Assembly (NCBI RefSeq): GCF_022815725.1
Contig: NZ_JALGRF010000007.1
Coordinates: 62,001 to 126,000 of the forward strand
Source: Streptomyces sp. APSN-46.1
Lineage (GTDB): Bacteria > Actinomycetota > Actinomycetes > Streptomycetales > Streptomycetaceae
DNA length: 64,000 bases
Direction of reading: 5' to 3'
Numbering within the stretch: position 1 is the stretch's first letter; every line of letters begins with the position of its first letter. Positions 1-8,358 of this stretch are shown here, piece by piece. The translations under genes were made by a program, and so were the position numbers. The notes under the pieces were generated by a model, which ran no database searches, had not been told where the DNA came from, and saw only the letters and a program-made list of their open reading frames with translations.

Positions 1-1
1 G

Positions 2-259
2 CACACGCGCGGCGGAGTGGCCGGACTGCGGGCCTCCGTCGAGCTGCTGACGGACCGTGACCCGGGCCTGCGGCACATCGCCGCGCAGCGCATCCGGAGC
101 CTGTGGTCCCCGTACCGGCCGCCCGGCCTGCCGTTCCGGGACCTGGAGGTCGGCGCCCTGCTGGACCGCTGCACGCACCTGTTCAGCGACTACGTCATGA
201 ACCGGATGCGCTCACAACTCGGATTGCCCCGCCCGCGGTCCACGACGGACGGATACTGA
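2..259 (+). CDS. C-terminal part of an unidentified protein (5' end outside window)
   Basis: An open frame runs in from the left edge and stops with TGA at 257-259. A GTG at 17 could start it, but the frame stays open upstream, so this is more likely the tail of a longer gene. The visible 80-odd residues look helical and Arg/Leu-rich, with a single Cys and no recognisable motif. I cannot assign a family. It is followed 67 bp later by an L,D-transpeptidase on the same strand. Confidence 0.45.
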   Translation, partial: HTRGGVAGLRASVELLTDRDPGLRHIAAQRIRSLWSPYRPPGLPFRDLEVGALLDRCTHLFSDYVMNRMRSQLGLPRPRSTTDGY

Positions 260-326
260 ACCCTGACTTCCGCCTCGACGGCCTGCCTGCGCTGCCTCCG
301 CGCCTTCCCCCCGTACCGTCTGACAT

Positions 327-1016
327 GTGCTGCGTACCGCTCTCGTCACCGGCTCACTGATCGTCACCACCCTGCTGCCCCACGGCCATGACCCGCTGCC
401 CGCCCGCCTCGCCGACACCGGCGGCGGCAGTCAGCTGATCACCGCCGTCGCGCCCGGGCCCGGATCCACCACCGGACGGGTGACGTGGTGGGACCGGCGC
501 GCGGGGCGCTGGTACGAGGAGGGCAGCGTCGAGGCCCGGTTCGGCGCGAACGGGCTGACCGACGGCGCGACCCGCACGCAGGGCACCGACACGACCCCGG
601 CCGGACTGTACGAGCTCCCGTACGCGTTCGGGATCCGATCGGCCCCGGCCGGGACGGGGTACCGCTACCGGCGGGTGACGGAGCACGCGTGGTGGTGCCA
701 GGACAACGCGTCCGCCAGCTACAACCGCTGGGTGGAACCGCTGCCGGCGGACTGCGCGCCGGGCGAGGCGGAGCGCCTGGTGACGTTCGAGAAGCAGTAC
801 GCCCACGCGCTGGTCATCGGCTTCAACTACGAGCGCCCGGTACGCGGCCGGGGCGCGGGCATCTTCCTGCACGTCAACGGCAAGGGGGCGACGGCCGGCT
901 GCGTGTCCGTCCCGGAGCGGGCCATGCGCGCGATCCTGCGCTGGGCGAACCCGCGGCGCGGACCGCACATCGTGATCGGCACGGAGTCCGGGCCGCTGGC
1001 CGTCACCCGCTACTGA
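327..1016 (+). CDS. Exported L,D-transpeptidase (YkuD domain)
   Basis: 229 aa from a GTG start. The N-terminus has a hydrophobic stretch (about residues 2-16) compatible with a signal peptide or anchor. The C-terminal half carries the YkuD signature: a His in LHVNGKG followed by AGCVSVPE, where Cys is the expected nucleophile of peptidoglycan 3-3 cross-linking L,D-transpeptidases. The protein is shorter than the Ig-domain Ldt enzymes of mycobacteria and belongs to the simple ErfK/YkuD type. It is expected to act outside the membrane on peptidoglycan. It lies convergent to argR, with a 27-bp tandem repeat between them. The family call is firm; substrate is inferred. Confidence 0.8.
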   Translation: MLRTALVTGSLIVTTLLPHGHDPLPARLADTGGGSQLITAVAPGPGSTTGRVTWWDRRAGRWYEEGSVEARFGANGLTDGATRTQGTDTTPAGLYELPYAFGIRSAPAGTGYRYRRVTEHAWWCQDNASASYNRWVEPLPADCAPGEAERLVTFEKQYAHALVIGFNYERPVRGRGAGIFLHVNGKGATAGCVSVPERAMRAILRWANPRRGPHIVIGTESGPLAVTRY

Positions 1017-1022
1017 GGCCGC

Positions 1023-1128
1023 GGGGCGCGGCGGCCGCGATCCGGGTTCGGGGCGCGGCGGCCGCGATCCGGGTTCGGGGCGCGGCGGCCGCGATCCGGG
1101 TTCGGGGCTCGGCGGCCGCGATCCGGGC
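1023..1128. repeat. 27-bp tandem repeat, about 3.9 copies
   Basis: Copies begin at 1023, 1050, 1077 and 1104. The first three are essentially identical; the last is diverged and truncated. Each unit contains the palindrome GCGGCCGC. The array fills the gap between the convergent L,D-transpeptidase and argR. No T-run follows it, so it is not a standard terminator, though each palindrome could form a short hairpin. Confidence 0.85.
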
Positions 1129-1168
1129 CACGACCTGTCGGGACCTGCTGAGCGGAGACGGAGACCGC

Positions 1169-1705
1169 TCAGCTCTCTTTTTGGGCCAGTCGCAGCAGGT
1201 GGTCGGCCAGGGCCTGGCCACCCATCGGGTCGCGGCTGATCAGCATCAGGGTGTCGTCGCCCGCGATCGTGCCCAGGATCTCCCGAAGTTCGGCCTGGTC
1301 GATCGCGGAGGCGAGGAACTGGGCCGCACCCGGCGGGGTGCGCAGGACCACGAGGTTCGCGGAGGCCTCCGCCGAGATCAGCAGCTCACCGGAGAGGCGC
1401 CGCATGCGCTCCTCCTTCGCCGACTCGCCGAGCGGAGCCTGCGGGGTGCGGAAACCGCCCTCGCTGGGGACCGCGTAGATCAGCTCGCCGCCGGTGTTGC
1501 GGATCTTCACCGCGCCCAGCTCGTCGAGGTCCCGGCTGAGCGTCGCCTGGGTGACGCTCAGCCCGTCGTCGGCGAGCAGCTTCGCCAGCTGGCTCTGGGA
1601 GCGGACCGGCTGCCGGTTGAGGATGTCCACGATCCGGCGGTGGCGGGCGGTTCGGGTCTGCGGGACGGACGGGCCGTTCTGCTCGTGTTCCTGCGCCTGA
1701 CTCAT
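1169..1705 (-). CDS. argR: Arginine repressor ArgR
   Basis: 178 aa, a usual length for ArgR. The N-terminal winged helix (about residues 20-90) includes the recognition segment VTQATLSRDLDELG. The C-terminal oligomerisation and arginine-binding domain (about 105-175) carries GTIAGDDT. ArgR with arginine is known to repress arg operons at ARG boxes. I chose the ATG at 1705, seven bases after the argD stop, rather than an upstream in-frame start lying inside argD. It is last in argC-J-B-D-R, so it is probably autoregulated through the argC operator. Confidence 0.95.
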   Translation of the reverse strand: MSQAQEHEQNGPSVPQTRTARHRRIVDILNRQPVRSQSQLAKLLADDGLSVTQATLSRDLDELGAVKIRNTGGELIYAVPSEGGFRTPQAPLGESAKEERMRRLSGELLISAEASANLVVLRTPPGAAQFLASAIDQAELREILGTIAGDDTLMLISRDPMGGQALADHLLRLAQKES

Positions 1706-1712
1706 CGTCGTC

Positions 1713-2951
1713 TCATTCCCCGGTTCGTCCGTCCCCGTTGGCCGCGTTCTCGGCAGCGCTCTTGGCTGCCGCGAGGACACCGGGCAGGGCCTGGACGAAC
1801 GCGTCCGCCTCGTCCTCGGTGAGAACGTACGGGGGCATGAGCCGTACGACGTCGGGGGCGGGCGCGTTGACCAGGAAGCCGGCGTCCTGAGCCGCCTTCT
1901 GCACCTGGGGTGCGAGGGGCTCGGTCAGCACGATACCCAGCAGAAGGCCCGCACCGCGGACATGGGAGACGAGCGCGCTTCCGGAAGCCTCGATTCCGGA
2001 GCGCAGCCGCTCGCCCCGCGCCTTGACCTGGTCGAGCAGTCCGTCGGCGGCGATGGTGTCGAGGACGGCGAGGCCGGCGGCGCAGGCCACCGGGTTCCCG
2101 CCGAAGGTGGTGCCGTGCTGGCCGGGCCGGAGCAGGTCGGCGGCGGGCCCGAAGGCGGCCAGGGCGCCGAGCGGCAGTCCACCCCCCAGACCCTTGGCGA
2201 GCGTGACGAGGTCGGGCTCGACGCCCTCGTGGGCCTGGTGCTCGAACCACTGGCCGCAGCGCCCGATACCGGTCTGCACCTCGTCGAGGACGAGCAGGGT
2301 GCCGGTGGCCCGGGTGATCTCGCGGGCTGCGGTCAGGTACCCGGCGGGCGGGACGACGACGCCGTTCTCGCCCTGGATCGGCTCGATGATCACGAGCGCG
2401 GTCTCCTCGGTGACGGCGGCCCGCAAGGCCTCCACGTCACCGTACGGGACGTGCGTCACATCGCCGGGGAGCGGCAGGAAGGGGTCCTGCTTCTTGGGCT
2501 GGCCGGTGAGCGCGAGGGCGCCCATGGTCCGGCCGTGGAAGCCGCCGTCGGTGGACACCATGCGGGTCCGCCCGGTCAGCCGGCCGATCTTGAAGGCGGC
2601 CTCGACGGCCTCGGCGCCCGAGTTGCAGAAGAACAGCCGGCCCGGGCGCCCGAAGAGCTGGAGCAGCCGCTCGCCGAGCGCGAGGACGGGCTCGGAGGCG
2701 TACAGGTTGGAGACATGGCCGAGGGTGGAGACCTGCTCCGTCACCGCGGAGACGATCGCCGGGTGGGCGTGGCCGAGGGCGTTGACCGCGATACCGCCGA
2801 CGAAGTCGGTGTACTGGCGGCCGTCGGCGTCCCAGACCTGGGCGCCCGCGCCGCGTACGAGCGCCAGCGCGGGGGTGCCGTAGTTGTCGGTCAGCGCCCC
2901 CTTCCAACGGGCTCCGTACCGCTGATTGCCGGTCTCCTGGTTCCCGGTCAT
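1713..2951 (-). CDS. argD: Acetylornithine aminotransferase ArgD
   Basis: 412 aa, fold-type I PLP aminotransferase that interconverts N-acetylglutamate semialdehyde and N-acetylornithine using glutamate. Class-III features are visible: LDEVQTGIGR contains the Asp that contacts the PLP ring nitrogen, and LAKGLGGG contains the PLP-binding Lys. The substrate-loop sequence FFCNSGAEA is also present. Its ATG overlaps the argB stop by four bases (ATGA at 2948-2951), which suggests translational coupling. Cytoplasmic, fourth gene of the operon. Confidence 0.95.
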   Translation of the reverse strand: MTGNQETGNQRYGARWKGALTDNYGTPALALVRGAGAQVWDADGRQYTDFVGGIAVNALGHAHPAIVSAVTEQVSTLGHVSNLYASEPVLALGERLLQLFGRPGRLFFCNSGAEAVEAAFKIGRLTGRTRMVSTDGGFHGRTMGALALTGQPKKQDPFLPLPGDVTHVPYGDVEALRAAVTEETALVIIEPIQGENGVVVPPAGYLTAAREITRATGTLLVLDEVQTGIGRCGQWFEHQAHEGVEPDLVTLAKGLGGGLPLGALAAFGPAADLLRPGQHGTTFGGNPVACAAGLAVLDTIAADGLLDQVKARGERLRSGIEASGSALVSHVRGAGLLLGIVLTEPLAPQVQKAAQDAGFLVNAPAPDVVRLMPPYVLTEDEADAFVQALPGVLAAAKSAAENAANGDGRTGE

Positions 2952-3880
2952 GCGCTGTCCCCTCCCTGCGTGTCGGCCTGAGTATCGGCCTGCGTGTCGG
3001 GCACGACCATCGTGCCGATTCCCTCGTCGGTGAAGATCTCCAGCAGGATCGAGTGCTGGACCCTTCCGTCGATCACTCTGGCGGTGGTCACGCCGCCCCG
3101 CACGGCGTGCAGGCAGCCCTCCATCTTGGGCACCATGCCGCTGGACAGCTCGGGCAGCAGCTTCTCCAGCTCGCTGACGGTGAGCCGGCTGATCACCTCG
3201 TCGCTGTTGGGCCAGTCCGCGTACAGGCCCTCGACGTCGGTGAGGACCATCAGGGTCTCGGCGCCGAGGGCGGCGGCGAGCGCCGCGGCCGCGGTGTCGG
3301 CGTTCACGTTGTACACGTGGTGGTCGTCGGCGCTGCGCGCGATGGAGGAGATGACCGGGATCCGGCCGTCCGCCAGCAGCGCCTCGATGGCCCCGGTGTC
3401 GATGGCGGTGATCTCGCCGACCCGGCCGATGTCGATGCGCTCGCCCCCGATCTCGGGGCTGTGCTTCTTCGCGGTGATGGTGTGGGCGTCCTCGCCGGTC
3501 ATGCCGACGGCGAGCGGCCCGTGCTGGTTGAGCAGCCCGACCAGCTCACGCTGGACCTGGCCCGCCAGGACCATCCGTACGACGTCCATGGCCTCCGGGG
3601 TGGTGACCCGCAGTCCTGCCTTGAACTCGCTGACCAGGCCCTGCTTGTCCAGCTGGGCGTTGATCTGCGGGCCGCCGCCGTGGACGACGACCGGCTTGAG
3701 GCCGGCCTGCCGCAGGAAGACGACGTCCTGGGCGAAGGCGGCCTTCAGGTCCTCGTCGATCATGGCGTTGCCGCCGAACTTGATGACGACGATCTTGCCG
3801 TTGTGGCGGGTGAGCCAGGGCAGGGCCTCGATGAGGATCTCGGCCTTGGGGAGCGCGGTGTGCCTTCTCGCGGTGCTCAT
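2948..3880 (-). CDS. argB: Acetylglutamate kinase ArgB
   Basis: 310 aa amino-acid kinase that phosphorylates N-acetylglutamate. Near the N-terminus it has KFGGNAM (ATP-binding Lys) and then HGGGPQIN for substrate binding. Start and stop both overlap neighbours as ATGA (with argJ at 3877-3880, with argD at 2948-2951). The C-terminus carries an extra repetitive tail, DTQADTQADTQGG, encoded by three 12-bp units at 2967-3002. It lies beyond the conserved fold and looks like a replication-slippage product. Confidence 0.95.
   Translation of the reverse strand: MSTARRHTALPKAEILIEALPWLTRHNGKIVVIKFGGNAMIDEDLKAAFAQDVVFLRQAGLKPVVVHGGGPQINAQLDKQGLVSEFKAGLRVTTPEAMDVVRMVLAGQVQRELVGLLNQHGPLAVGMTGEDAHTITAKKHSPEIGGERIDIGRVGEITAIDTGAIEALLADGRIPVISSIARSADDHHVYNVNADTAAAALAAALGAETLMVLTDVEGLYADWPNSDEVISRLTVSELEKLLPELSSGMVPKMEGCLHAVRGGVTTARVIDGRVQHSILLEIFTDEGIGTMVVPDTQADTQADTQGGDSA
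2967..3002. repeat. 12-bp in-frame tandem repeat in the 3' end of argB
   Basis: Three 12-bp units (2967-2978, 2979-2990, 2991-3002) encode the DTQA-like repeats at the ArgB C-terminus. Two differences separate the middle unit from its neighbours. Confidence 0.75.
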
Positions 3881-5046
3881 GAGGAGTACGCGCTGTTCTC
3901 GTGGACGTACTCGGCGGTCAGGTCGTTGGCCCAGATGACCGCCGACTCGGTGCCGTTGGACAGGTCCGCGGTGATGTGGACCTCGCGGTCCTTCATGGAG
4001 ACCAGGTCGCGGTCCTCGCCGACCGAGCCGTTCTTGCAGACCCAGACACCGTTGATGGCGACGTTGAGGCGGTCCGGGTCGAAGGCCGCCTTGGTGGTGC
4101 CGATCGCGGAGAGCACGCGTCCCCAGTTCGGGTCCTCGCCGTGGATGGCGCACTTGAGCAGGTTGTTCCGGGCGATGGACCGGCCGACCTCGACCGCGTC
4201 GTCCTCGTCCAGCGCGCCGATGACCTCGATGCGGATGTCCTTGCTGGCGCCCTCGGCGTCGCCGATGAGCTGGCGGGCGAGGTCGTGGCAGACGGTGCGT
4301 ACCGCTTCGGCGAACTCCTCGTACGCCGGCACCTGGCCGGACGCGCCGGAGGCGAGCAGCAGCACCGTGTCATTGGTGGACATGCAGCCGTCGGAGTCGA
4401 CCCGGTCGAAGGTGGTGCGGGTGGCGGAGCGCAGCGCCGTGTCGAGGGTGGCGCTGTCCACGTCGGCGTCGGTGGTGAGGACGACGAGCATGGTGGCCAG
4501 GCCGGGGGCGAGCATGCCCGCGCCCTTGGCCATGCCGCCGACGGTCCAGCCGCCCTGGGAGACGGTGGCCGTCTTGTGCACGGTGTCGGTGGTCTTGATG
4601 GCGATGGCGGCGTCCTCGCCGCCGTCGGCGGACAGGGCGGCGGCCGCCGTGTCGATGCCCGGCAGCAGCTTGTCCATGGGGAGCAGGACGCCGATCAGGC
4701 CGGTGGAGGCGACGGCGACCTCGCCGGCGTTGTGCTCGCCGCCGCCGAGACCGTTCAGGGCCTCGGCCACCTTCTCGGCGGTGGCGTGGGTGTCCTGGAA
4801 GCCCTTGGGGCCGGTGCAGGCGTTGGCGCCACCGGAGTTGAGGATCACCGCGCCGACGGTGCCGCCGCGCAGGACCTGCTCGGACCAGAGGACGGGCGCG
4901 GCCTTGACGCGGTTGGAGGTGAAGACGCCCGCGGCGGCCAGACGCGGCCCGTTGTTGACCACGAGGGCCAGGTCCGGATTGCCGTTTGCCTTGATCCCGG
5001 CGGCGATGCCCGCCGCCGTGAATCCCTGTGCTGCCGTGACGCTCAC
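3877..5046 (-). CDS. argJ: Bifunctional ornithine acetyltransferase / N-acetylglutamate synthase ArgJ
   Basis: 389 aa from a GTG that overlaps the argC stop (GTGA at 5043-5046). ArgJ recycles the acetyl group from N-acetylornithine to glutamate. The self-cleavage region is visible as KGAGMLAPGLATML; by family knowledge the precursor is cut before that Thr, which then becomes the nucleophile. An oxyanion-hole-like SGGANACTG segment lies upstream. Together with argC, B and D it gives the cyclic acetyl route. Whether it also makes N-acetylglutamate from acetyl-CoA cannot be read from sequence. Confidence 0.95.
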   Translation of the reverse strand: MSVTAAQGFTAAGIAAGIKANGNPDLALVVNNGPRLAAAGVFTSNRVKAAPVLWSEQVLRGGTVGAVILNSGGANACTGPKGFQDTHATAEKVAEALNGLGGGEHNAGEVAVASTGLIGVLLPMDKLLPGIDTAAAALSADGGEDAAIAIKTTDTVHKTATVSQGGWTVGGMAKGAGMLAPGLATMLVVLTTDADVDSATLDTALRSATRTTFDRVDSDGCMSTNDTVLLLASGASGQVPAYEEFAEAVRTVCHDLARQLIGDAEGASKDIRIEVIGALDEDDAVEVGRSIARNNLLKCAIHGEDPNWGRVLSAIGTTKAAFDPDRLNVAINGVWVCKNGSVGEDRDLVSMKDREVHITADLSNGTESAVIWANDLTAEYVHENSAYSS

Positions 5047-6071
5047 GGTGCGACTCCGATCGTCGAAAGACCCAGGCTCTCCGGGAGCCCGAGCGCGATG
5101 TTCATGCTCTGGACCGCGCCGCCGGCGGTGCCCTTGGTCAGGTTGTCGATGGCGCTGATGGCGATGATCCGCTGGGCCGCCTCGTCGTAGGCGACCTGGA
5201 CCTGAACGGCGTTGGAACCGTAAACGGACGAGGTGGCCGGCCACTGGCCCTCGGGGAGCAGGTGGACGAAGGGCTCGTCGGCGTACGCCTTCTCGTACGC
5301 GGCGCGCACCGACTCGGCCGTGGTGCCCGGCAGGGCCTTGGCGGAGCAGGTGGCGAGGATGCCGCGTGGCATCGGCGCGAGGGTCGGCGTGAACGACACG
5401 GTGACGCGCTGCCCGGCCAGGGGGCTCAGGTTCTGGATCATCTCGGGGATGTGCCGGTGGCCGCCGCCGACGCCGTACGGGCTCATGGAGCCCATCACCT
5501 CGGAGCCGAGCAGGTGCGGCTTGAGGGCCTTGCCCGCGCCGGAGGTGCCGGTGGCGGCGACGATCACGGCCTCCGGCTCGGCCAGTCCCGCCCCGTACGC
5601 CGGGAAGAGCGCGAGCGAGACGGCGGTCGGGTAGCAGCCGGGAACCGCGATGCGCTTGGACCCCGCCAGCGCGGCGCGGCCGCCCGGCAGCTCGGGGAGG
5701 CCGTACGGCCAGGTGCCGGCGTGCGGGGCCCCGTAGAACGTGTCCCAGTCGGCGGAGTCCTTGAGCCGGTGGTCGGCGCCCATGTCGACGACGAGGACGT
5801 CCTCGCCGAGCTGGGCGGCGACGGCGGCGGACTGGCCGTGCGGCAGGGCGAGGAACACGACATCGTGCCCCGCGAGCACCTCGGGCGTGGTCGCCTCCAG
5901 GGTGCGGCCCGCGAGCGGCACGAGGTGCGGCTGAAGGGAGCCGAGGAGCTGTCCGGCGTTGGAGTTCGCGGTCAGCGCGCCGATCTCCACCTCGGGGTGC
6001 GAGAGCAGCAGGCGCAGCACCTCACCGCCCGCATACCCGCTCGCTCCGGCCACCGCTACACGTACCACCAT
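5043..6071 (-). CDS. argC: N-acetyl-gamma-glutamyl-phosphate reductase ArgC
   Basis: 342 aa. An N-terminal NADP-binding Rossmann fold has GASGYAGGE. The catalytic Cys lies in VPGCYPTAV, and GVGGGHRHIPE matches the family substrate region. It reduces N-acetylglutamyl phosphate to the semialdehyde. The ATG at 6071 has a good GGAGG site six bases upstream. First gene of argC-J-B-D-R, with an ARG-box-like region just upstream. Confidence 0.95.
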   Translation of the reverse strand: MVVRVAVAGASGYAGGEVLRLLLSHPEVEIGALTANSNAGQLLGSLQPHLVPLAGRTLEATTPEVLAGHDVVFLALPHGQSAAVAAQLGEDVLVVDMGADHRLKDSADWDTFYGAPHAGTWPYGLPELPGGRAALAGSKRIAVPGCYPTAVSLALFPAYGAGLAEPEAVIVAATGTSGAGKALKPHLLGSEVMGSMSPYGVGGGHRHIPEMIQNLSPLAGQRVTVSFTPTLAPMPRGILATCSAKALPGTTAESVRAAYEKAYADEPFVHLLPEGQWPATSSVYGSNAVQVQVAYDEAAQRIIAISAIDNLTKGTAGGAVQSMNIALGLPESLGLSTIGVAP

Positions 6072-6089
6072 CGGACCTCCATCCTTGAT

Positions 6090-6124
6090 GGCATGACTAT
6101 ACGTAATCCCGCACTTTTATGCAA
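6090..6124 (-). promoter_or_regulatory. Probable ArgR operator (paired ARG boxes) of argC
   Basis: This AT-rich patch in a GC-rich region starts 18 bp upstream of argC. On the minus strand it reads as two 17-18-bp half-operators, one starting TTGCATAAAAG and the next ATTACGTATAGTCAT, resembling actinobacterial ARG boxes with their TGCAT-like arms. The assignment rests on position and partial dyad symmetry, not on a matrix score. Confidence 0.6.
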
Positions 6125-6188
6125 CGCTGTCGCGGTCCTCCGGCACGCGGCAGCTCTGCTGTGCCCATTCCCGCGGCCCGTGCGGCGC

Positions 6189-6194
6189 TAGCGT
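6189..6194 (+). promoter_or_regulatory. -10 box (TAGCGT) of a leaderless transcript
   Basis: TAGCGT ends seven bases before the ATG at 6202 and no Shine-Dalgarno sequence is present, the usual look of a leaderless Streptomyces gene. It still precedes the disrupted ATPase gene. Confidence 0.5.
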
Positions 6195-6201
6195 TGGGCC
6201 C

Positions 6202-6410
6202 ATGATCGTATGGCTCAACGGCACCCACGGCGCAGGCAAGACGACGACCAGTGCACTCGTGCAGCGGCTGATCCCGGATTCACGGTCTTCGACGCCGAGA
6301 AGGTCGGCGAGACGCTCACGTGGCTGCACGGCGAGGCCGAGGTCGTCGACACCACGCACCTCACGCCCGCCCAGGCCGCCCTGCGGATCGCAGAGGCCGT
6401 CAAGAGTTGA
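6202..6410 (+). pseudogene. Remnant of a P-loop ATPase (TmrB/AAA_33-like), frameshifted and internally deleted
   Basis: Frame one encodes a good start, MIVWLNGTHGAGKTTTSAL, with a Walker A motif, and continues to LIPDSR near 6284. The continuation (VFDAEKVGETL, then TWLHGEAEVVDTTHLTPAQAA) is in another frame, as if one base was lost around 6283-6286. In intact homologues as I remember them, about 100 residues separate the VGETL segment from the HLTPAQAA tail; here they are adjacent, so an internal deletion has also occurred. Both ends of the original gene survive, including a plausible promoter. Family identity (tunicamycin-resistance TmrB-like nucleotide kinase fold) is moderately sure; loss of function is very likely. 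Confidence 0.7.
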
Positions 6411-6452
6411 GGTCGGCGTCGAGCGGGGCGCGAGTGCCGGGCGGACAGCGGC

Positions 6453-7550
6453 TCAGGCCAGTGTGACGTCCATGCCGCCCTCGGCCAGGGCCTCAAGGAC
6501 TGCGGCGAACAGGTCGTAGGGCCGGCCGTCCGGTGTCAGGGCGTAGGAGAGGTGCTCGCGCGCGGTCGCGGCGTCTCGCCAGAGCAGGGTGGCGGGGGCG
6601 GTGTAGCCGAAGGCGCCGTGCAGGCAGTCGTCAAGGGCGGCGAGGCAGCCGCCGAAGTAGCCGCCCGGCCCGTTGACCGCCTCGCCGAGCGCCAGGTAGA
6701 GGGCGGGTTCGTCGGTGATGTGCCGGCCGTCGAGTTCGTAGGCGTGACCGGCCGGCCGGTCATGGTGGGATCGTCGGCAGGCCCGCTCTCGGACGAGGTC
6801 GTGCCAGGCCCCGCGGCGGCGGGTATCGAGGCCGGCCCAGGCGTTCACGGCGTCCGGCGGCCCGGCGAGCCACCGCTCCCAGATGGGCCGGGCGTATGCG
6901 GGAACGGGTGTGAAGCGGCCTCCGTCGAGCTCCAGGTCGATCAGGTCCGTCCCGCGGGAGGAGGGGCGCCAGTCGCTGACCGTGGCCCACAGCAGCCGAT
7001 CAGTCAGCAGCCCACCTCGGTCGTCCCGTATCTCCAGAGCGGCCTCCTCCAGGTCCAGCGCCCGCCGGGTGCCCTTCATCAGCGCCGCCCTCAGCTGATC
7101 GCTCCGCGCGAACCCCCGAAGGACGATCGGGGGCGGCACCTGCTCTGGTGACAGGATGCGGGTGAATTCCCGGCAGGAGCCCAGCCAGCGGTGCCCGTCG
7201 TGCACGCGAACGCTTCCCCGGTGCCCCTCGGGCGGACCTTCGTAGTCGGCCAGGCCGGTGAGCAACAGGCTGTCCGTCCCGGGGAGCGGCCCCATACTTT
7301 CCGCGTCCTCCAGGTGCCAGGCGTCGAGTGTCTCGTCGTCCGGCACCAGCCACACCCGGCTGCCGACCCAAGCTGGTACGCCGGATTCCTCCGGAACCCA
7401 GCCGAACAGCTCGTACGTCGCGCGCGGGGACTCTCCGAACAGTCCCTCCACCTCGGCGCAGACGCCCCAGACATGGCCGTGCTCCGTCTCGGTCAGCGTG
7501 TACCGCGCGCTCCCGTGCTCCTTCTCGTCCTCATGCACAGCGGAAATCAT
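6453..7550 (-). CDS. Protein with C-terminal barstar-like domain
   Basis: 365 aa. The last ~95 residues match the barstar fold pattern: YELDGRHITDEPALYLALGE, then GGCLAALDDCL, a WRD strand and a final LAEGGMDVTLA helix-strand. Barstar is the tight inhibitor of the ribonuclease barnase. The preceding ~260 residues are acidic, soluble and unfamiliar, with no signal peptide or membrane segment, so this is much longer than a stand-alone barstar (~90 aa). I chose the ATG at 7550; the frame continues upstream without support. No barnase-like partner is adjacent. The function could be immunity to a secreted RNase or regulation of an internal one. Confidence 0.65.
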   Translation of the reverse strand: MISAVHEDEKEHGSARYTLTETEHGHVWGVCAEVEGLFGESPRATYELFGWVPEESGVPAWVGSRVWLVPDDETLDAWHLEDAESMGPLPGTDSLLLTGLADYEGPPEGHRGSVRVHDGHRWLGSCREFTRILSPEQVPPPIVLRGFARSDQLRAALMKGTRRALDLEEAALEIRDDRGGLLTDRLLWATVSDWRPSSRGTDLIDLELDGGRFTPVPAYARPIWERWLAGPPDAVNAWAGLDTRRRGAWHDLVRERACRRSHHDRPAGHAYELDGRHITDEPALYLALGEAVNGPGGYFGGCLAALDDCLHGAFGYTAPATLLWRDAATAREHLSYALTPDGRPYDLFAAVLEALAEGGMDVTLA

Positions 7551-7602
7551 GCCCCGACCACCGCACGCGGCCGCGCCCTCCCGGGCCGGGCGGCAGGCGC
7601 CG

Positions 7603-8352
7603 TCAGCCGAGCCGGTGCCGGACCCAGACGTTCGGTTCCACGTACACCGCGTAGCCCTGCTCCGGCTCACAGCGCACCGGGGTGAGCGCGCCCGGAACGC
7701 GCACCGGGCCCGGCTCGTCGAAGGGCAGGCCGGTCCACTCCCGCCACTGCGCGAGCGAGCCGTTGATCGTCATCGACAGCGGGGCCACGGAGTCGATGAC
7801 GCCGCCAGCCCGTACGTGGACCCGCAGCCAGGGGTCGTACGGGAGACCGTCCTCGCGGGTGCGGTACGCGTACTCGTGGATCGAGGTGTCCGGCTCGGCC
7901 GGCTTCCCGCTCGGCCGGACCGGGGCCACGACCTCGGCGAACCCGGCGGCCCGGGCGCCCTCGCGCATCGCGGCCAGCATCCGCCCCGACAGGCCCTCGC
8001 CCTGCCGGTCCAGGGCGACGGTGATCTCGATCGCGCTCAGGGTGTCCGGCTCGACCCCCCGCCGCAGATCGGAGAAGGCCCACATCAGGATCTGGTCCCA
8101 GCCCCGCGTGGGCAGCACCCCGTCCCGCCCGGGCGCGTGCTGGGCGAACGGCAGGCTGAAGGCCCGGGCCACCACCGCGTCGCCGTCCGTGGCGACCCAG
8201 ATGAACTCCGGCAGCTCGGCCACCATGCGCGGGTAGAGCAGCCAGGCGAGGTCGTCGTGCACGGCGAACTCGGGCCACGGGTCCGCCATGTCCCAGAGCC
8301 GTTCGGCCAGTTCGGGGCGGTGCGCGAGGGAGGTGATCTTGATACCGGTCAT
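7603..8352 (-). CDS. GNAT-family N-acetyltransferase
   Basis: 249 aa. The acetyl-CoA-binding region is recognisable as LDRQGEGLSGRMLAAMREGARA (Q/RxxGxG-like loop and following helix, about residues 112-135), preceded by the beta-strand SAIEITVAL. The C-terminal third is longer than in minimal GNATs. The substrate is unknown. The ATG has no Shine-Dalgarno but a TAGCCT box six bases upstream, so it looks leaderless. Expected to be cytoplasmic. Confidence 0.7.
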   Translation of the reverse strand: MTGIKITSLAHRPELAERLWDMADPWPEFAVHDDLAWLLYPRMVAELPEFIWVATDGDAVVARAFSLPFAQHAPGRDGVLPTRGWDQILMWAFSDLRRGVEPDTLSAIEITVALDRQGEGLSGRMLAAMREGARAAGFAEVVAPVRPSGKPAEPDTSIHEYAYRTREDGLPYDPWLRVHVRAGGVIDSVAPLSMTINGSLAQWREWTGLPFDEPGPVRVPGALTPVRCEPEQGYAVYVEPNVWVRHRLG

Positions 8353-8358
8353 ACCCGC

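Noticed and set aside
1003..1221. Small frame over the 27-bp repeats giving RIAAAAPRT repeats
   Set aside because: Open only because the repeat is a multiple of three; it overlaps the argR end in another frame and has no ribosome site.
3053..5158. Long plus-strand frame across argB and argJ
   Set aside because: Antisense to conserved arginine genes, no motif, codon bias only reflects GC skew.
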